This document shows positions 28,367-37,341 of a stretch of 64,000 nucleotides of DNA, in pieces. The notes beneath the pieces were generated by a model. That model ran no database searches. It was given only the letters and a program-made list of their open reading frames with translations, and had not been told where the DNA came from. Numbering within the stretch: position 1 is the first letter of the stretch; every line of letters begins with the position of its first letter. This stretch comes from Paenibacillus sabinae T27 (GTDB lineage: Bacteria > Bacillota > Bacilli > Paenibacillales > Paenibacillaceae): NCBI RefSeq assembly GCF_000612505.1, contig NZ_CP004078.1, positions 3,759,252-3,823,251 of the forward strand, written 5' to 3'. Position numbers and translations under genes: made by a program.

Positions 28367-28918
28367 ATGAGAAAATCAATGTGTCTGTTGCTGGTCCTTA
28401 CGCTGCTGCTGACAAGCTGCGGTATGGTCAAAAAACAGTCATCACCCTCTCCTCAGGATAAACATTCGGCAATGAATGGCGTAAATAACAGGGAACGCGG
28501 GGTAAGGCCGCTGGCTGGCGATGGTACGGCAGCGGACGGAACAGCCGTTGTCACGCTAAGCGATGCCGAGCTGAAAGATCATCTGGAACGGCTGGCCGAA
28601 AGAGTTCCCGGCGTAAAAGGAGCGCACTGCGTCGTAATGGGCAGAACCGCCGTTGTCGGCATCGACGTGGACGGATCGCTCAGCCGCTCCAGAGTGGGTA
28701 CGGTCAAATACTCGGTGGCCGAGGCTTTGCGCAAGGACCCTGCCGGCGTTAATACGCTCGTAACCGCGGACGCCGACGTGTCGGCCCGTCTCGCCGAGCT
28801 TAGCCGCCACTTCCGCCAGGGCCGCCCGGTCTCCGGGTTCGCCGCCGAAATGGCCGACATTATCGGGCGGATTATTCCTCAGCTGCCTGAAGACACGACG
28901 CCACGAGGCCAGCATTAA
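28367..28918 (+). CDS. ylaJ: YlaJ/YhcN-family sporulation lipoprotein
   Basis: The 183-residue protein has a lipoprotein signal (LLLVLTLLLTSC, lipid-modified Cys18) and a C-terminal YhcN/YlaJ domain with LAERVPGVKGAHCVVMGRTA and GTVKYSVAEALRKDPAGVN. Family members are forespore-made lipoproteins of the inner spore membrane that affect germination and outgrowth. AAGGAG lies eight bases before the ATG. The pairing with ylaK matches B. subtilis, but here the two genes are divergent. The 105-base gap has no clear sigma-A promoter toward this gene, in keeping with sporulation control. Confidence 0.87.
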   Translation: MRKSMCLLLVLTLLLTSCGMVKKQSSPSPQDKHSAMNGVNNRERGVRPLAGDGTAADGTAVVTLSDAELKDHLERLAERVPGVKGAHCVVMGRTAVVGIDVDGSLSRSRVGTVKYSVAEALRKDPAGVNTLVTADADVSARLAELSRHFRQGRPVSGFAAEMADIIGRIIPQLPEDTTPRGQH

Positions 28919-28963
28919 CCTTAATATCGACAGTTTCATCCGCAAATTGAATGATGACAAGGC

Positions 28964-28999
28964 CAAAAAAAGCCCAGTGAACTTATCACTAGGCTTTTT
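28964..28999 (-). terminator. shared bidirectional terminator, overlapping the stop of the 28989 gene
   Basis: AAAAAGCC-AGTGA pairs with TCACT-GGCTTTTT, with one mismatch, and T-runs lie on both sides. It serves the convergent ylaJ-like gene (plus) and the flavin-binding protein gene (minus). The TAG stop codon of the latter is inside the stem. Confidence 0.88.
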
Positions 29000-29441
29000 G
29001 CATTGCGGCAAACACTTGTCCATCAAGCTTCTCCGCCGCACGCTGATCGTAGGTCTTGCCATATCTTGGAGCTGATTCCAGCTGAGCGCCATAAAAGAGC
29101 GCATTCCGCACCGCAGAGATCTGCACATCAAAGCAGCACATCTCGAACGGAACCTCGGGAAGCGGATCGATCTTGACCACGGCACGGCCGTTAATGGCAT
29201 GAACCGTACCTTCCCCGAAGACGGTCAGCGTGACCAGGGGATTCTCTTTCATGTTTCTGACCAGCCGGGAACGGTGGTCGATGGCGAGCCGGAGCGTGGA
29301 GGCATTCACCGCGTACACCCACGAAATAGCCGTGGAGGTCGGGCCGCCGCTTTCCGCGTCGACAGTATTAAGCAGTACGAATGTTTCGTTTTGCAGCATC
29401 TTCAGCAAAGAATCGGTAAGCTGGGCAACGGATTCGGACAT
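28989..29441 (-). CDS. pyridoxamine 5'-phosphate oxidase-like flavin-binding protein (YlaL-like)
   Basis: The 150-residue protein has a split-barrel fold pattern of the FMN-binding PNPOx superfamily: FVLLNTVDAESGGPTSTAIS, a strand with LRLAIDHRSRLVRNMKENP, then VTLTVFGEGTVHAINGRAVV. No full catalytic set for pyridoxal phosphate synthesis is evident, so the substrate is open. AAGGGGGG precedes the ATG and a strong promoter lies 47-76 bases upstream. Position near ylaK suggests it is the YlaL homologue. It shows no sign of an operon partner. Confidence 0.78.
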   Translation of the reverse strand: MSESVAQLTDSLLKMLQNETFVLLNTVDAESGGPTSTAISWVYAVNASTLRLAIDHRSRLVRNMKENPLVTLTVFGEGTVHAINGRAVVKIDPLPEVPFEMCCFDVQISAVRNALFYGAQLESAPRYGKTYDQRAAEKLDGQVFAAMQKA

Positions 29442-29487
29442 GTTGACAGGCCCCCCTTGTGCGGCATAGTAGAGCTTAGTTAATTAT

Positions 29488-29517
29488 ATTATATCATAAG
29501 CCCAAACTTGCATTCAA
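29488..29517 (-). promoter_or_regulatory. sigma-A-type promoter of the YlaL-like gene
   Basis: On the minus strand, TTGAAT (plus 29512-29517) and TATAAT (plus 29488-29493) are separated by 18 bases. A second TATAAT follows immediately in the same stretch. The start codon is at 29441. Confidence 0.78.
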
Positions 29518-29551
29518 TTTGAGAAGGCCGGGCAGCCTTCGGAGCGGCGTT

Positions 29552-30634
29552 CTAAGGGGCTGCGGAGGCCGCCGGAGCGGCTCCGGACAGCCGGTCTTTC
29601 AGACTTCGCTTCGCGGCGTCAAGCTCTTCTTCGTTAATATATACATAAGGGCTGCGCCAGGTGCCGGTTACCGGCCTGAACTCGACATTATTTTTGGACA
29701 TTTGCCAATACGCCGCGATCATATTCTTGATCTGGTCCTTCTCAAGATCGGTCTGCATATTGTCGTTGATCGCATCCAGCACGCCGCCGATTTTGACGAC
29801 TCCGCCCAGCGACTGCATCTGATCCATGAGGGAATGCAGCACTTCGCTTTGCCGGCGGTTACGGTCGAAATCATCGGAAGGTTTCGTCTTCGGATCGCAG
29901 TTGGATTTGCGGTAACGGACATAGTCAAGCGCGTTGTCGCCGTCCAGCTTGGCGGGACCCTGCTTCAGATTGATGTCGGTGCCGTCCACGCTGTCCGTGT
30001 AACACATATCCTCGCTGATATTTACCTTCACGCCGCCAAGTTCGTCGACCGCCTTGCGGAAGGCCTGGAAATTAAGGATTGTCACATAGTCGATTTTTAC
30101 GTCCAGATACTTGCCCATCATGGTCTTCATTTCATCCTCGGCTGAGATGCCCGACGTATCTTCCTTGCCCTTGAACCTCGTATAGTATTCGTTGATCTTC
30201 GTTCTCTTGTAGCCTTCCAGCTCCATATACGTATCGCGGGGAAGTGACACAATTGTTGCTGACTTCGTCTGCGGATTAAGCGTGACCACCATAATGACAT
30301 CCGTCAGATACGATTTGTGCTCCGGCCGGTAATCCGTTCCTAGCAGCAGCATCGTCAGCGGCTTCACCTTGGCCGAATTCCCGGCCGCCACCGGCTGGTT
30401 GACTCCTGTATCCAGCACTCCGCTATCCAGCTTGTAGTATAAATACAGGAAATATCCGATCACGACAAGCGCCGAGATCAGTACCAGGGTTAACATCATT
30501 CTTCCCAGCCGGGACATGAAGCCGGGTTTCTTCTTCTTACGAACCGGATTCTTCGGAGCCGGTCCGCCGGGCCTTCCGCTTCCGCCTCTCTGTCCTCTGG
30601 ACCTTGGAGGCAAGCTTCCGTTTTTTGTACTCAT
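29552..30634 (-). CDS. LytR-CpsA-Psr (LCP) family wall-polymer ligase
   Basis: LCP enzymes attach teichoic acids or other glycopolymers to peptidoglycan on the outer face of the membrane. The 360-residue protein has a long basic N terminus (about 1-40, rich in Gly, Pro, Arg, Lys), one membrane segment (LTLVLISALVVIGYFLYLYY) and the LCP domain with LLLGTDYRPE, VSLPRDTYMEL, KINEYYTRF and FDRNRRQSEVL. The conserved Arg and Asp residues for lipid pyrophosphate binding are present. The exact polymer cannot be told. AAAGGA lies about 12 bases before the ATG. The upstream 83 bases are AT-rich with a weak TTGCAG/TATAGC promoter-like pair. Confidence 0.9.
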   Translation of the reverse strand: MSTKNGSLPPRSRGQRGGSGRPGGPAPKNPVRKKKKPGFMSRLGRMMLTLVLISALVVIGYFLYLYYKLDSGVLDTGVNQPVAAGNSAKVKPLTMLLLGTDYRPEHKSYLTDVIMVVTLNPQTKSATIVSLPRDTYMELEGYKRTKINEYYTRFKGKEDTSGISAEDEMKTMMGKYLDVKIDYVTILNFQAFRKAVDELGGVKVNISEDMCYTDSVDGTDINLKQGPAKLDGDNALDYVRYRKSNCDPKTKPSDDFDRNRRQSEVLHSLMDQMQSLGGVVKIGGVLDAINDNMQTDLEKDQIKNMIAAYWQMSKNNVEFRPVTGTWRSPYVYINEEELDAAKRSLKDRLSGAAPAASAAP

Positions 30635-30717
30635 AATTAAATAAAGTCCTTTTCTAAAGTGGGAATAAGTAAAATATCACTTGCTATATCAGACGTGTAT
30701 TTCTCTGCAAAGTTGCA

Positions 30718-31020
30718 CTAATACCGCCGTTTGGCGGTGTCAGCCGCGGCTTTTCGCTTCTGCCTTGCCTCGGCGAAGTGGCGTACACGAACGAGCAGCA
30801 TCAGGCCAACTGCGACGAGCAGGCACTGAATAATCGGCAGCTTGTCATGCTGAAAAATGAGCAATATCCCCGAGCCGAAAGCCATCATCACATAAAGCAA
30901 AATTTCCTTCGCAAGAGACAGCTTCTGATTGACCCGAAATACCCGGTTATACACAAAGCCAAGCAAAATAAAGATAACGACAAAGGCAATAAAGGGGTGC
31001 TCCGCAAACCAGATTTGCAT
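30718..31020 (-). CDS. ylaH: YlaH-like membrane protein
   Basis: The product is about 100 residues with three hydrophobic stretches (PFIAFVVIFILLGFVYNRVF, ILLYVMMAFGSGILLIF and PIIQCLLVAVGLMLLVRV) and a basic C-terminal tail (RQKRKAAADTAKRRY). I start at MQIWFAEHPF, with AAGGAG 11 bases upstream; the frame continues 14 codons further. Its place after typA matches B. subtilis ylaG-ylaH. The function is unknown. Confidence 0.78.
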   Translation of the reverse strand: MQIWFAEHPFIAFVVIFILLGFVYNRVFRVNQKLSLAKEILLYVMMAFGSGILLIFQHDKLPIIQCLLVAVGLMLLVRVRHFAEARQKRKAAADTAKRRY

Positions 31021-31165
31021 AGGTACAGCCACTCCTTGTCGGGTAATGGATACTGTATCCATTATAACATCGAAAGGCTCGGCGCCGCCTTAAAAAACTG
31101 CTGATGCCTTGGAGCCAAATCTTACCGCTTGGGCCTTGATCGCGAAAGGTCCGATAAAGGACAGA

Positions 31166-31193
31166 CAGCCGCCGGAATAAATTCCGGCGGCTG
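31166..31193. terminator. perfect hairpin between typA and ylaH
   Basis: CAGCCGCCGGAA pairs with TTCCGGCGGCTG around a four-base loop, 28 bases past the typA stop. A weak T-rich stretch (TCCTTT) follows on the minus strand. It may be a weak terminator or an mRNA-stabilising stem ahead of ylaH. Confidence 0.65.
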
Positions 31194-31221
31194 ATCCCTT
31201 TTAGGGGCTGCTTGCCCTTGA

Positions 31222-33063
31222 TTACATATTGGCCTCAGCCATTTTGCGATGTTTCTCCGCGCGCTCGCGCTCGCTCTTATTCAGAATTTTCTTGCGCAGG
31301 CGAACCGATTTCGGCGTAATCTCGCAATATTCGTCATCGTTCAGGTATTCCAGCGCCTGCTCCAGGGAGAAGAGGAGCGGAGTCTTCAGCTTGACAGTCT
31401 CGTCCTTCGTTGCGGAACGGACGTTGGTCAATGCTTTTTCCTTACAGATATTCACGACGATATCGTTGTCGCGCGTATGCTCGCCCACGATCATGCCTTC
31501 GTATATGTCGGTGCCCGGCTCCAGGAACAGCGTACCGCGGTCTTCCACACCCATCATGCCGTAGAAGGTGGAAGTTCCGGTCTCGGTCGAGACAAGCACG
31601 CCCTGGTGGCGTCCGCCAACCTGGCCGCCGATCAGCGGGGCATAGCTGTCGAACGCATGGTTCATAACGCCGTAGCCGCGTGTCAGTGTCAGGAAATGCG
31701 TGTTGTAGCCGATCAGACCACGCGCTGGAATCAGGAATTCAAGACGGACCTGGCCGTTGCCGTTGTTGATCATATTGACCATTTCGGCCTTACGGCTGCC
31801 CAAGCTTTCCATAACGGAGCCCATGCTGTCTTCCGGCACGTCGATAAGAAGGCGCTCCAGCGGTTCCATCTTGGCGCCGTCGATTTCCTTGACGATAACT
31901 TCAGGCTTGGAAACCTGCATTTCATATCCTTCACGGCGCATGTTCTCGATCAGAATGCCGAGATGCAGCTCGCCGCGGCCGGAAACGATAAAGGCGTCCG
32001 GACTGTCGGTTTCGTTCACACGCAGGGAAACGTCCGTTTCCAGCTCCTTGAACAGACGCTCGCGCAGTTTGCGGGAGGTTACCCATTTGCCTTCCTTGCC
32101 GGCGAACGGAGAATTGTTGACCAGGAAGGTCATCTGCATTGTCGGCTCGTCGATCTTCAGAACAGGCAGCGCTTCAGGGTTCGCAGGATCGGCAATCGTC
32201 TCGCCGATGTTGATGTCCTTGATGCCGGCAATCGCCACGATGTCGCCCGCGCCGGCTTCTTCGGTCTCCACCCGCTTCAGGCCTTGGAAACCAAACAGCT
32301 TCTCGATGCGCGCCGACTTGTGCTTGCCGTCGCGCTGGATAACCGTTATGGCCTGACCTTGGCGGATAATTCCGCGGTTGACCCGGCCGATGGCGATACG
32401 GCCCAAATACTCGTTATAGTCCATCAGGGTAACAAGGAATTGCAGCGGCTCTTCTACGCTTTCCGTCGGAGACGGGATATGCTCGATGATGGTTTCATAC
32501 AGGGCAAGCATGTTGTCATCCTGCTTCTCCGGATCAAGGCTGGACGTTCCGTTCAGCGCGGATGCGTAGACGACAGGGAATTCAAGCTGATCGTCGCTCG
32601 CTTCCAGCTCGATGAACAGGTCCAGCACTTCGTCGATGACTTCGCTCGGACGAGCGGCCGGGCGGTCGATTTTGTTGACGACGACGATCGGGGTCAGATT
32701 CTGTTCGAGCGCCTTGCGCAGCACGAATTTCGTCTGCGGCATGCAGCCCTCATAGGCGTCAACGACGAGCAGAACGCCGTCAACCATCTTCATAATCCGT
32801 TCAACTTCTCCGCCGAAGTCGGCGTGTCCGGGCGTGTCCACAATGTTGATGAGAAAATCTTTATAGGTAATGGCTGTGTTCTTGGCCAGAATCGTAATGC
32901 CGCGTTCCCGTTCCAGATCGTTGGAATCCATGGCGCGCTCCTGTACCGTCTCGTGCTCGCGGAAAATACCCGACTGCTGCAGCAACTGGTCGACGAGCGT
33001 CGTTTTGCCATGGTCAACGTGGGCGATGATCGCAATGTTGCGAATTTGTTCTCTTGAATGCAT
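31222..33063 (-). CDS. typA: translational GTPase TypA/BipA
   Basis: TypA is a ribosome-associated GTPase related to EF-G, involved in 50S assembly and growth under stress such as cold. The G domain shows [15 protein letters not shown] (G1), the [12 protein letters not shown] switch [14 protein letters not shown] (G3) and [12 protein letters not shown] (G4). EF-G-like domains follow, with [20 protein letters not shown] and the TypA-specific C-terminal domain. The start at [20 protein letters not shown] fits the family, giving 613 residues. The ribosome binding site before this ATG is weak. Confidence 0.96.
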   Translation of the reverse strand: MHSREQIRNIAIIAHVDHGKTTLVDQLLQQSGIFREHETVQERAMDSNDLERERGITILAKNTAITYKDFLINIVDTPGHADFGGEVERIMKMVDGVLLVVDAYEGCMPQTKFVLRKALEQNLTPIVVVNKIDRPAARPSEVIDEVLDLFIELEASDDQLEFPVVYASALNGTSSLDPEKQDDNMLALYETIIEHIPSPTESVEEPLQFLVTLMDYNEYLGRIAIGRVNRGIIRQGQAITVIQRDGKHKSARIEKLFGFQGLKRVETEEAGAGDIVAIAGIKDINIGETIADPANPEALPVLKIDEPTMQMTFLVNNSPFAGKEGKWVTSRKLRERLFKELETDVSLRVNETDSPDAFIVSGRGELHLGILIENMRREGYEMQVSKPEVIVKEIDGAKMEPLERLLIDVPEDSMGSVMESLGSRKAEMVNMINNGNGQVRLEFLIPARGLIGYNTHFLTLTRGYGVMNHAFDSYAPLIGGQVGGRHQGVLVSTETGTSTFYGMMGVEDRGTLFLEPGTDIYEGMIVGEHTRDNDIVVNICKEKALTNVRSATKDETVKLKTPLLFSLEQALEYLNDDEYCEITPKSVRLRKKILNKSERERAEKHRKMAEANM

Positions 33064-33135
33064 GATTTGTATCCAAATCCTTTCATTTATCAAATAAAAT
33101 CATTTAAAATTTGCAGCGGGAATCGAAGGTTTCAT

Positions 33136-33168
33136 AAAAGAAGCGCCGGACGCAAAACCCGACGCTTC
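33136..33168 (-). terminator. terminator of the membrane protein gene at 33251
   Basis: GAAGCGCCGG pairs with CCCGACGCTTC (one wobble) around an eight-base loop, with TTTT following on the minus strand. It lies 83 bases past that gene's stop and just before typA. Confidence 0.75.
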
Positions 33169-33250
33169 GACATTATTTCCAATTGTATCGTGAAAGCACT
33201 GTGAAAAGCAAGTCTTTTCATGAAAAAACAATTTTCCAGAAGGAAGAAGC

Positions 33251-33787
33251 TTACCAGCCCCTGTTCCACTTGTTCCTGCCGCCGCTCCGTCCCACGATCA
33301 GCCAGATTCCTCCCAGAACGAGAACCGCTCCGAGAACATACATAATGCCCGTACCGAGCAGGCTGAAGAACATTAATACCAAGCTGATTATGCCAAGAAT
33401 CACAGCCCCGGCAGTGAGTCCGCCGCTACGAGGGGAAACGAACAGCGAATACTCGTACAAACCGACCGCCACGCCAAGCGGCAGCATCGGCCAGAGATAA
33501 GCCATCAGCCCCCAGCCCCAAGTGTTGCACAGGCCAAACAGCAGACCGTATACGGTGAGAATACCGGCAGGAACCAGGGCCGCAGGCGTCAAACGCCGGC
33601 CAAAGACGAGAGCATGCAAGAACAATCCCGGCAGCAGCAGAAGAAGCGGCCACAACGCCCGTCCCAAAAATCCGAAGACTCCCAGCTTTCCGAGCAAAAT
33701 AACGAGACCCGCGCATACGATGAACAGACCCAGCTTCATGTCGTTTTTCGAGGACATCCTACCACTCATCCCTTCAGGCAATCGCAT
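33251..33787 (-). CDS. integral membrane protein of unknown function
   Basis: The 178-residue protein (or 168 if it starts at MSSKNDMKLG) has about six hydrophobic segments: KLGLFIVCAGLVILLGKLGV, ALWPLLLLLPGLFLHAL, LVPAGILTVYGLLFGL, WPMLPLGVAVGLYEY, AGAVILGIISLVLMFFSLL and IMYVLGAVLVLGGIWLIV. The tail is basic and Gly/Asn-rich. The pattern resembles LiaI/LiaF-type membrane domains of envelope stress modules, but no partner gene is present. The start codon is not settled. Confidence 0.62.
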   Translation of the reverse strand: MRLPEGMSGRMSSKNDMKLGLFIVCAGLVILLGKLGVFGFLGRALWPLLLLLPGLFLHALVFGRRLTPAALVPAGILTVYGLLFGLCNTWGWGLMAYLWPMLPLGVAVGLYEYSLFVSPRSGGLTAGAVILGIISLVLMFFSLLGTGIMYVLGAVLVLGGIWLIVGRSGGRNKWNRGW

Positions 33788-33909
33788 CTCTATCCCTCCG
33801 CACGGCTTGCCTTCGCGCTTCAGGATTCTTCTTTATTTTATCCGAAAAACGCAAAAAGCGCCATCATGCGGCAATTTTCCACCAGATTAGATCTTTCCAT
33901 ATCAAGAAG

Positions 33910-34002
33910 AAACGGCTGCACCGTCCTTTCAGGGATGCCACCGTTTCTCGTAGAAGTATAAGTCAAAATGATAAGCATGAGGCTTATACATTTCTTATAT
34001 TT
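33910..34002 (+). repeat. copy A of a dispersed two-hairpin element
   Basis: Hairpin 1: AAACGG (33910-33915) with CCGTTT (33941-33946), and an inner CGTCC/GGATG stem around TTTCAG. Spacer CTCGTAG. Hairpin 2: AAGTATAAG (33954-33962) with CTTATATTT (33994-34002), and an inner ATAAGC/GCTTAT stem. Both G-T pairs are wobbles only if the plus strand is the RNA. It fills much of the 303-base gap between the 33251 gene and the TerC-family gene and abuts the latter's terminator. The remaining 120 bases before it show nothing. Confidence 0.75.
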
Positions 34003-34004
34003 TT

Positions 34005-34030
34005 AAAAAAAGACCCCGTTACCGGGGCCT
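34005..34030 (-). terminator. terminator of the TerC-family gene
   Basis: AGGCCCCG pairs with CGGGGTCT (minus strand) around a GTAA loop, followed by seven T residues. It lies about 60 bases past the stop at 34091 and directly touches repeat copy A. Confidence 0.92.
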
Positions 34031-34090
34031 AATTCGAAATACTCAGCTGCCCGATCCGCCGGACCATAAGCTGAAGCACGGCCGGTTATT

Positions 34091-34750
34091 CTATCCCGCT
34101 TTCGGCGTGTGCCGTTTAATCCCCCCGGCCGCAACGACCGCAACGCCCAGGGCGACCGGCAGCAGCGAATGCAAAGTCGGCAGCAGGATGGACAGCACCG
34201 CCCCCAGCTTGGCGTCCCGCAGCAGCATCTCTCCGGCGGTGTAGGCGAGAATGTAGGCCCCGATGTAGATGAGCACCGGAAAACGGTGCAGCCAATGGGT
34301 GATCACGCTGCTGCCCCATACCACCACCGGAATGCTGAGCGCAATCCCGATGACGATAAGCGCCAGATCGCCTTTCGCCAGACCGGCGATGGCAAGCACA
34401 TTATCCAGGCTCATAATGAAATCGGCGGCCAAAATCGTTCGGATCGCTTTCCACAGCGTGGAGCCTTCGCCCACGCGGACTTCGTCTTCCTCCTCAAGCA
34501 GCAGCTTGAAGGAAATCAACAGCAGCAGAACTCCTCCGCCCGCTTGAATGTAAGGAATTTTAAGCAGCAGCACCGCGGCCAAGGTCAGAATGCAGCGCAA
34601 TAGGACGGCGCCCGCTGATCCCCACCAAACCGCTTTTTTGCGCTGGCTCTCCGGCAGATTCTTGCTCGCCATCGCGATAACCATCGCATTATCTCCGCTT
34701 AGCACAAGATTCACCATTAATATTTCTCCGAGCAGCCATATCGAGTCCAT
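34091..34750 (-). CDS. TerC-family integral membrane protein (YjbE/YkoY type)
   Basis: TerC-family proteins are multi-pass membrane proteins with paired acidic motifs, implicated in metal ion export, in several cases manganese. The product of about 219 residues has seven hydrophobic segments, NLVLSGDNAMVIAMAS near the N terminus and DFIMSLDNVLAIAGLAKGD in the middle, each with the conserved Asp-Asn pair. I choose the ATG at 34748-34750 (MDSIWLLGEIL) since GGGAGG lies seven bases upstream. No manganese riboswitch was recognised in the short gap to thiI. Confidence 0.87.
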   Translation of the reverse strand: MDSIWLLGEILMVNLVLSGDNAMVIAMASKNLPESQRKKAVWWGSAGAVLLRCILTLAAVLLLKIPYIQAGGGVLLLLISFKLLLEEEDEVRVGEGSTLWKAIRTILAADFIMSLDNVLAIAGLAKGDLALIVIGIALSIPVVVWGSSVITHWLHRFPVLIYIGAYILAYTAGEMLLRDAKLGAVLSILLPTLHSLLPVALGVAVVAAGGIKRHTPKAG

Positions 34751-34839
34751 CCCCCATACCTCCCGAACACTCATGTTACTACATGTATGCTCGGAGGCGA
34801 CAAGCTATGCTTTCCGTCCTGTTATCGCGGATAAACGCA

Positions 34840-34871
34840 AAGACCCGCCCAAGCATGCTCAGGCAGGTCTT
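34840..34871 (-). terminator. terminator of thiI
   Basis: On the minus strand AAGACCTGCC pairs with GGCGGGTCTT (one wobble) around a loop that extends the stem with GAGCATGCTT. The stem begins three bases after the thiI stop. The T-run that follows is interrupted. Confidence 0.78.
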
Positions 34872-34874
34872 CTT

Positions 34875-36155
34875 TTAGAACCAGTCTTCCTTGACGGAAG
34901 AGATTAAATCGGCTTCATCGGCAGGTCGCTCATTTCCGTGCGGAGTAACCTCCATCGTAACCGCCGCCGCAACCGCCTCGGCAAGCCGCTCCCCGTAACC
35001 GGGAAGCAACGACTCGACCTTCTCAATGATCTTCAGATTCGGGTTCGTTGTCGGCGATTTGGGCAAGAACAGCGTGCAGCAGTCCTCATAGGGAAGGATC
35101 GACAAATCGTAGGTGCCGATTTGCTGGGCAATCTCCACAATTTCGGATTTGTCCATCATGACGAGCGGCCGCAGCAGCGGCAGATCGGTAGCCCGCCCGA
35201 TGACGTTCATGCTCGGCAGCGTCTGGCTGGCGACTTGGCCCAGGCTGTCTCCGGTTACAATCGCCAGGGCGCCTTCGCGTTCGGCCAGCTGTGTCGCAAT
35301 CCTCAGCATGGCCCTTCTCATCAGTGTGACGATCAAATTGTCCTGGCCGATTCCGGCAAATGAGGTCTGTACCTCCGTAAACGGAACCAGGTGCAGCCGG
35401 ATTCTTCCCGAGTACCGCGAGAGCACCCTCGCCAGATCGATTACTTTTTGCCTCGCTTCCCGGCTCGTGTAAGGGTAGCTGAAGAAATGGACGCACTCCA
35501 CCTCCAGCCCCCGCCGCATGGAAGACCAGGCCGCCACCGGGCTGTCGATGCCACCCGAAAGAAGCAGCATCGCCTTGCCGTTCGTGCCGAGCGGATAGCC
35601 GCCAACCGCGGGAATACTCTCGCAGAAAATATAGGCTTGATGCTCCCGGACCTCCACCCGAAGCTCCAGCATCGGCTTTCTGACGTCGACGGACAGCGCC
35701 TGAAACGTCTTGAGCACTGGAGCGGACACTAAATGGTTCATCTCCTGCGAGCCATACGGGAAGTCCTTCCACACCCGCCGGGCGTTCACTTTAAAGGTCG
35801 TGCCCGGCTCGGGATCGACCTTCTCGATAAACCGAAGGCTGGCCTCCACGATTTCTTCAAGCTCGGGCTTGACCGCCTTTACCGGGCTGATTGACGAAAT
35901 GCCGAATACTTTGGCGAGCGCTTCCAGCAGCTCTCCCGCCGGTTCGCCGTTCAATTCGACGTAAATTCTCCCAAATTCCTTAATCAGTCTTGCCTTCGGA
36001 TAGGGCTTGACCATTCCCTTGACATGCCGCAGCATCGTGTTCTCGAAACGGCTGCGGTTCTTGCCTTTAAGCGTAAATTCGCCAAAACGCAGCAGCAGCA
36101 TGTCGGCGTATTCTGTGCTTCTTCCCGCCATCTGCGCGGGGTTAGTCGGTTTCAT
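34875..36155 (-). CDS. thiI: tRNA sulfurtransferase ThiI (4-thiouridine and thiazole synthesis)
   Basis: ThiI adenylates U8 of tRNA and delivers sulfur to make 4-thiouridine; it also feeds thiamine thiazole synthesis in some bacteria. The 426-residue product has an NFLD/THUMP region (about 20-170, with GEFTLKGKNRSRFE) and the PP-loop MLLLSGGIDSPVAAW. The C-terminal rhodanese domain of E. coli ThiI is absent, as in other Bacillales. The ATG at 36153-36155 follows GGAGG by 11 bases. The cysteine desulfurase gene ends two bases upstream, so sulfur donor and acceptor are co-expressed. Confidence 0.95.
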   Translation of the reverse strand: MKPTNPAQMAGRSTEYADMLLLRFGEFTLKGKNRSRFENTMLRHVKGMVKPYPKARLIKEFGRIYVELNGEPAGELLEALAKVFGISSISPVKAVKPELEEIVEASLRFIEKVDPEPGTTFKVNARRVWKDFPYGSQEMNHLVSAPVLKTFQALSVDVRKPMLELRVEVREHQAYIFCESIPAVGGYPLGTNGKAMLLLSGGIDSPVAAWSSMRRGLEVECVHFFSYPYTSREARQKVIDLARVLSRYSGRIRLHLVPFTEVQTSFAGIGQDNLIVTLMRRAMLRIATQLAEREGALAIVTGDSLGQVASQTLPSMNVIGRATDLPLLRPLVMMDKSEIVEIAQQIGTYDLSILPYEDCCTLFLPKSPTTNPNLKIIEKVESLLPGYGERLAEAVAAAVTMEVTPHGNERPADEADLISSVKEDWF

Positions 36156-36156
36156 A

Positions 36157-37308
36157 TTACCGCATGCCTCCTTCCGCAATCTTCAAAGCTTTAACCGCGC
36201 CAAGCAGCGCCTGTTCCAAAGCGGCAACATCGGCCGGGGTATGCTCATCCCCGAAGCTAATGCGGATGCCGCCGAGCGCCGCGTGCTCATCCCTGCCGAT
36301 CGCCAGCAGCACCCGGCTTGGCTCCGCCAGCTTCGACGAACAGGCGGACCGGGTGGATACCAGCATGCCCAGCTGCTCCAGCTGGCGCGCCATGACCTCG
36401 CCCTTCATGCCCGGATAAGAAAAATGTACAATATGCGGCGCCCCCTCCTCGCTGCTGTTCAGGGAAAATTCCGGGATATTCCGCAAAAATGCCAGCAGGC
36501 GGTTCCGAAGCGGCAGGATGCGGGAGACGAATTCGCCGCGCCGCTCGGCAGCCATTCTAACAGCTTTGGCTCCGGCAACGATCGCAGGCAGATTTTCCGT
36601 TCCGGCGCGAAGCCCTCCCTCATGGGAGCCGCCGCTCAGCAGCGGAAACAGCTGAGTGCCTTCCTTGACATACAGCAGGCCTACTCCACGGGGCCCGCGT
36701 ATTTTATGCGGAGACAGGCTGTATAGGTCAGCTCCGAAATCCCGAGGCCCTCCAGGGAGCTTGCCGAAGCCCTGCACCCCATCCACATGAAACAGCGTCC
36801 GGGGGTTGACCGCCTTGACGGCACGGCCGATCTCCGCCAGCGGCTGCACCGAGCCGATTTCGTTATTGACATGCATTACACTAACCAGCACCGTATCTCG
36901 GCGCACGGCGGCAGCAACCTCCTCCGGCTTTACCACTCCGTCCTCGTCAGGCCGGACGAAGGTGACCTCCCAGCCCATGCTTTGCAGCTGAAGGCAGCTT
37001 TCATAAACGGATGGATGCTCCAGTTCCGTCGTTATGATATGACGTCCCCTGTTCGTATACTGCAGGGCGGCGCCTTTGATAGCCAGATTGTTGCTCTCTG
37101 TCGCTCCGGAGGTGAACCTGATCTCCCCCGGAATGACGCCAAGAGCCGCGGCGCATACTTCCCGGGCGCGCTCGATCAGAGCCGCCGCCTCGGCTCCGGC
37201 CCGGTGCAACGAGGAGGGATTCGCATAATGCAGCCTCATCAGCTGCTCTACCGTCCGGGCGACCTCATCATAAGGCGGCGCCGCTGCGGCATAATCCCAG
37301 TAAATCAT
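36157..37308 (-). CDS. cysteine desulfurase partner of ThiI (NifS/IscS family)
   Basis: This pyridoxal-phosphate enzyme removes sulfur from cysteine as a persulfide. The 383-residue product shows GEIRFTSGATESNNLAIKG, the cofactor lysine in YSLSPHKIRGPRGVGLLYV, and the active-site cysteine loop STRSACSSKLAEPS. In B. subtilis the corresponding gene (nifZ) also precedes thiI and serves it specifically. I start at MIYWDYAAAAPPYDE, with AAGGAG 11 bases upstream; an ATG three codons earlier is too close to that site. Confidence 0.93.
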   Translation of the reverse strand: MIYWDYAAAAPPYDEVARTVEQLMRLHYANPSSLHRAGAEAAALIERAREVCAAALGVIPGEIRFTSGATESNNLAIKGAALQYTNRGRHIITTELEHPSVYESCLQLQSMGWEVTFVRPDEDGVVKPEEVAAAVRRDTVLVSVMHVNNEIGSVQPLAEIGRAVKAVNPRTLFHVDGVQGFGKLPGGPRDFGADLYSLSPHKIRGPRGVGLLYVKEGTQLFPLLSGGSHEGGLRAGTENLPAIVAGAKAVRMAAERRGEFVSRILPLRNRLLAFLRNIPEFSLNSSEEGAPHIVHFSYPGMKGEVMARQLEQLGMLVSTRSACSSKLAEPSRVLLAIGRDEHAALGGIRISFGDEHTPADVAALEQALLGAVKALKIAEGGMR

Positions 37309-37341
37309 ATATGGCATAACTCCTTTACAGCAAATAAAGTG

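Noticed and set aside
31249..33057. 600-codon open frame on the plus strand opposite typA
   Set aside because: It is an antisense shadow caused by codon bias in typA. No motif, no start signal, and the opposite strand encodes a clear GTPase.
34751..34839. Manganese (yybP-ykoY) riboswitch ahead of the TerC-family gene
   Set aside because: The gap to thiI is under 90 bases outside the terminator and lacks the paired conserved loops of that riboswitch.
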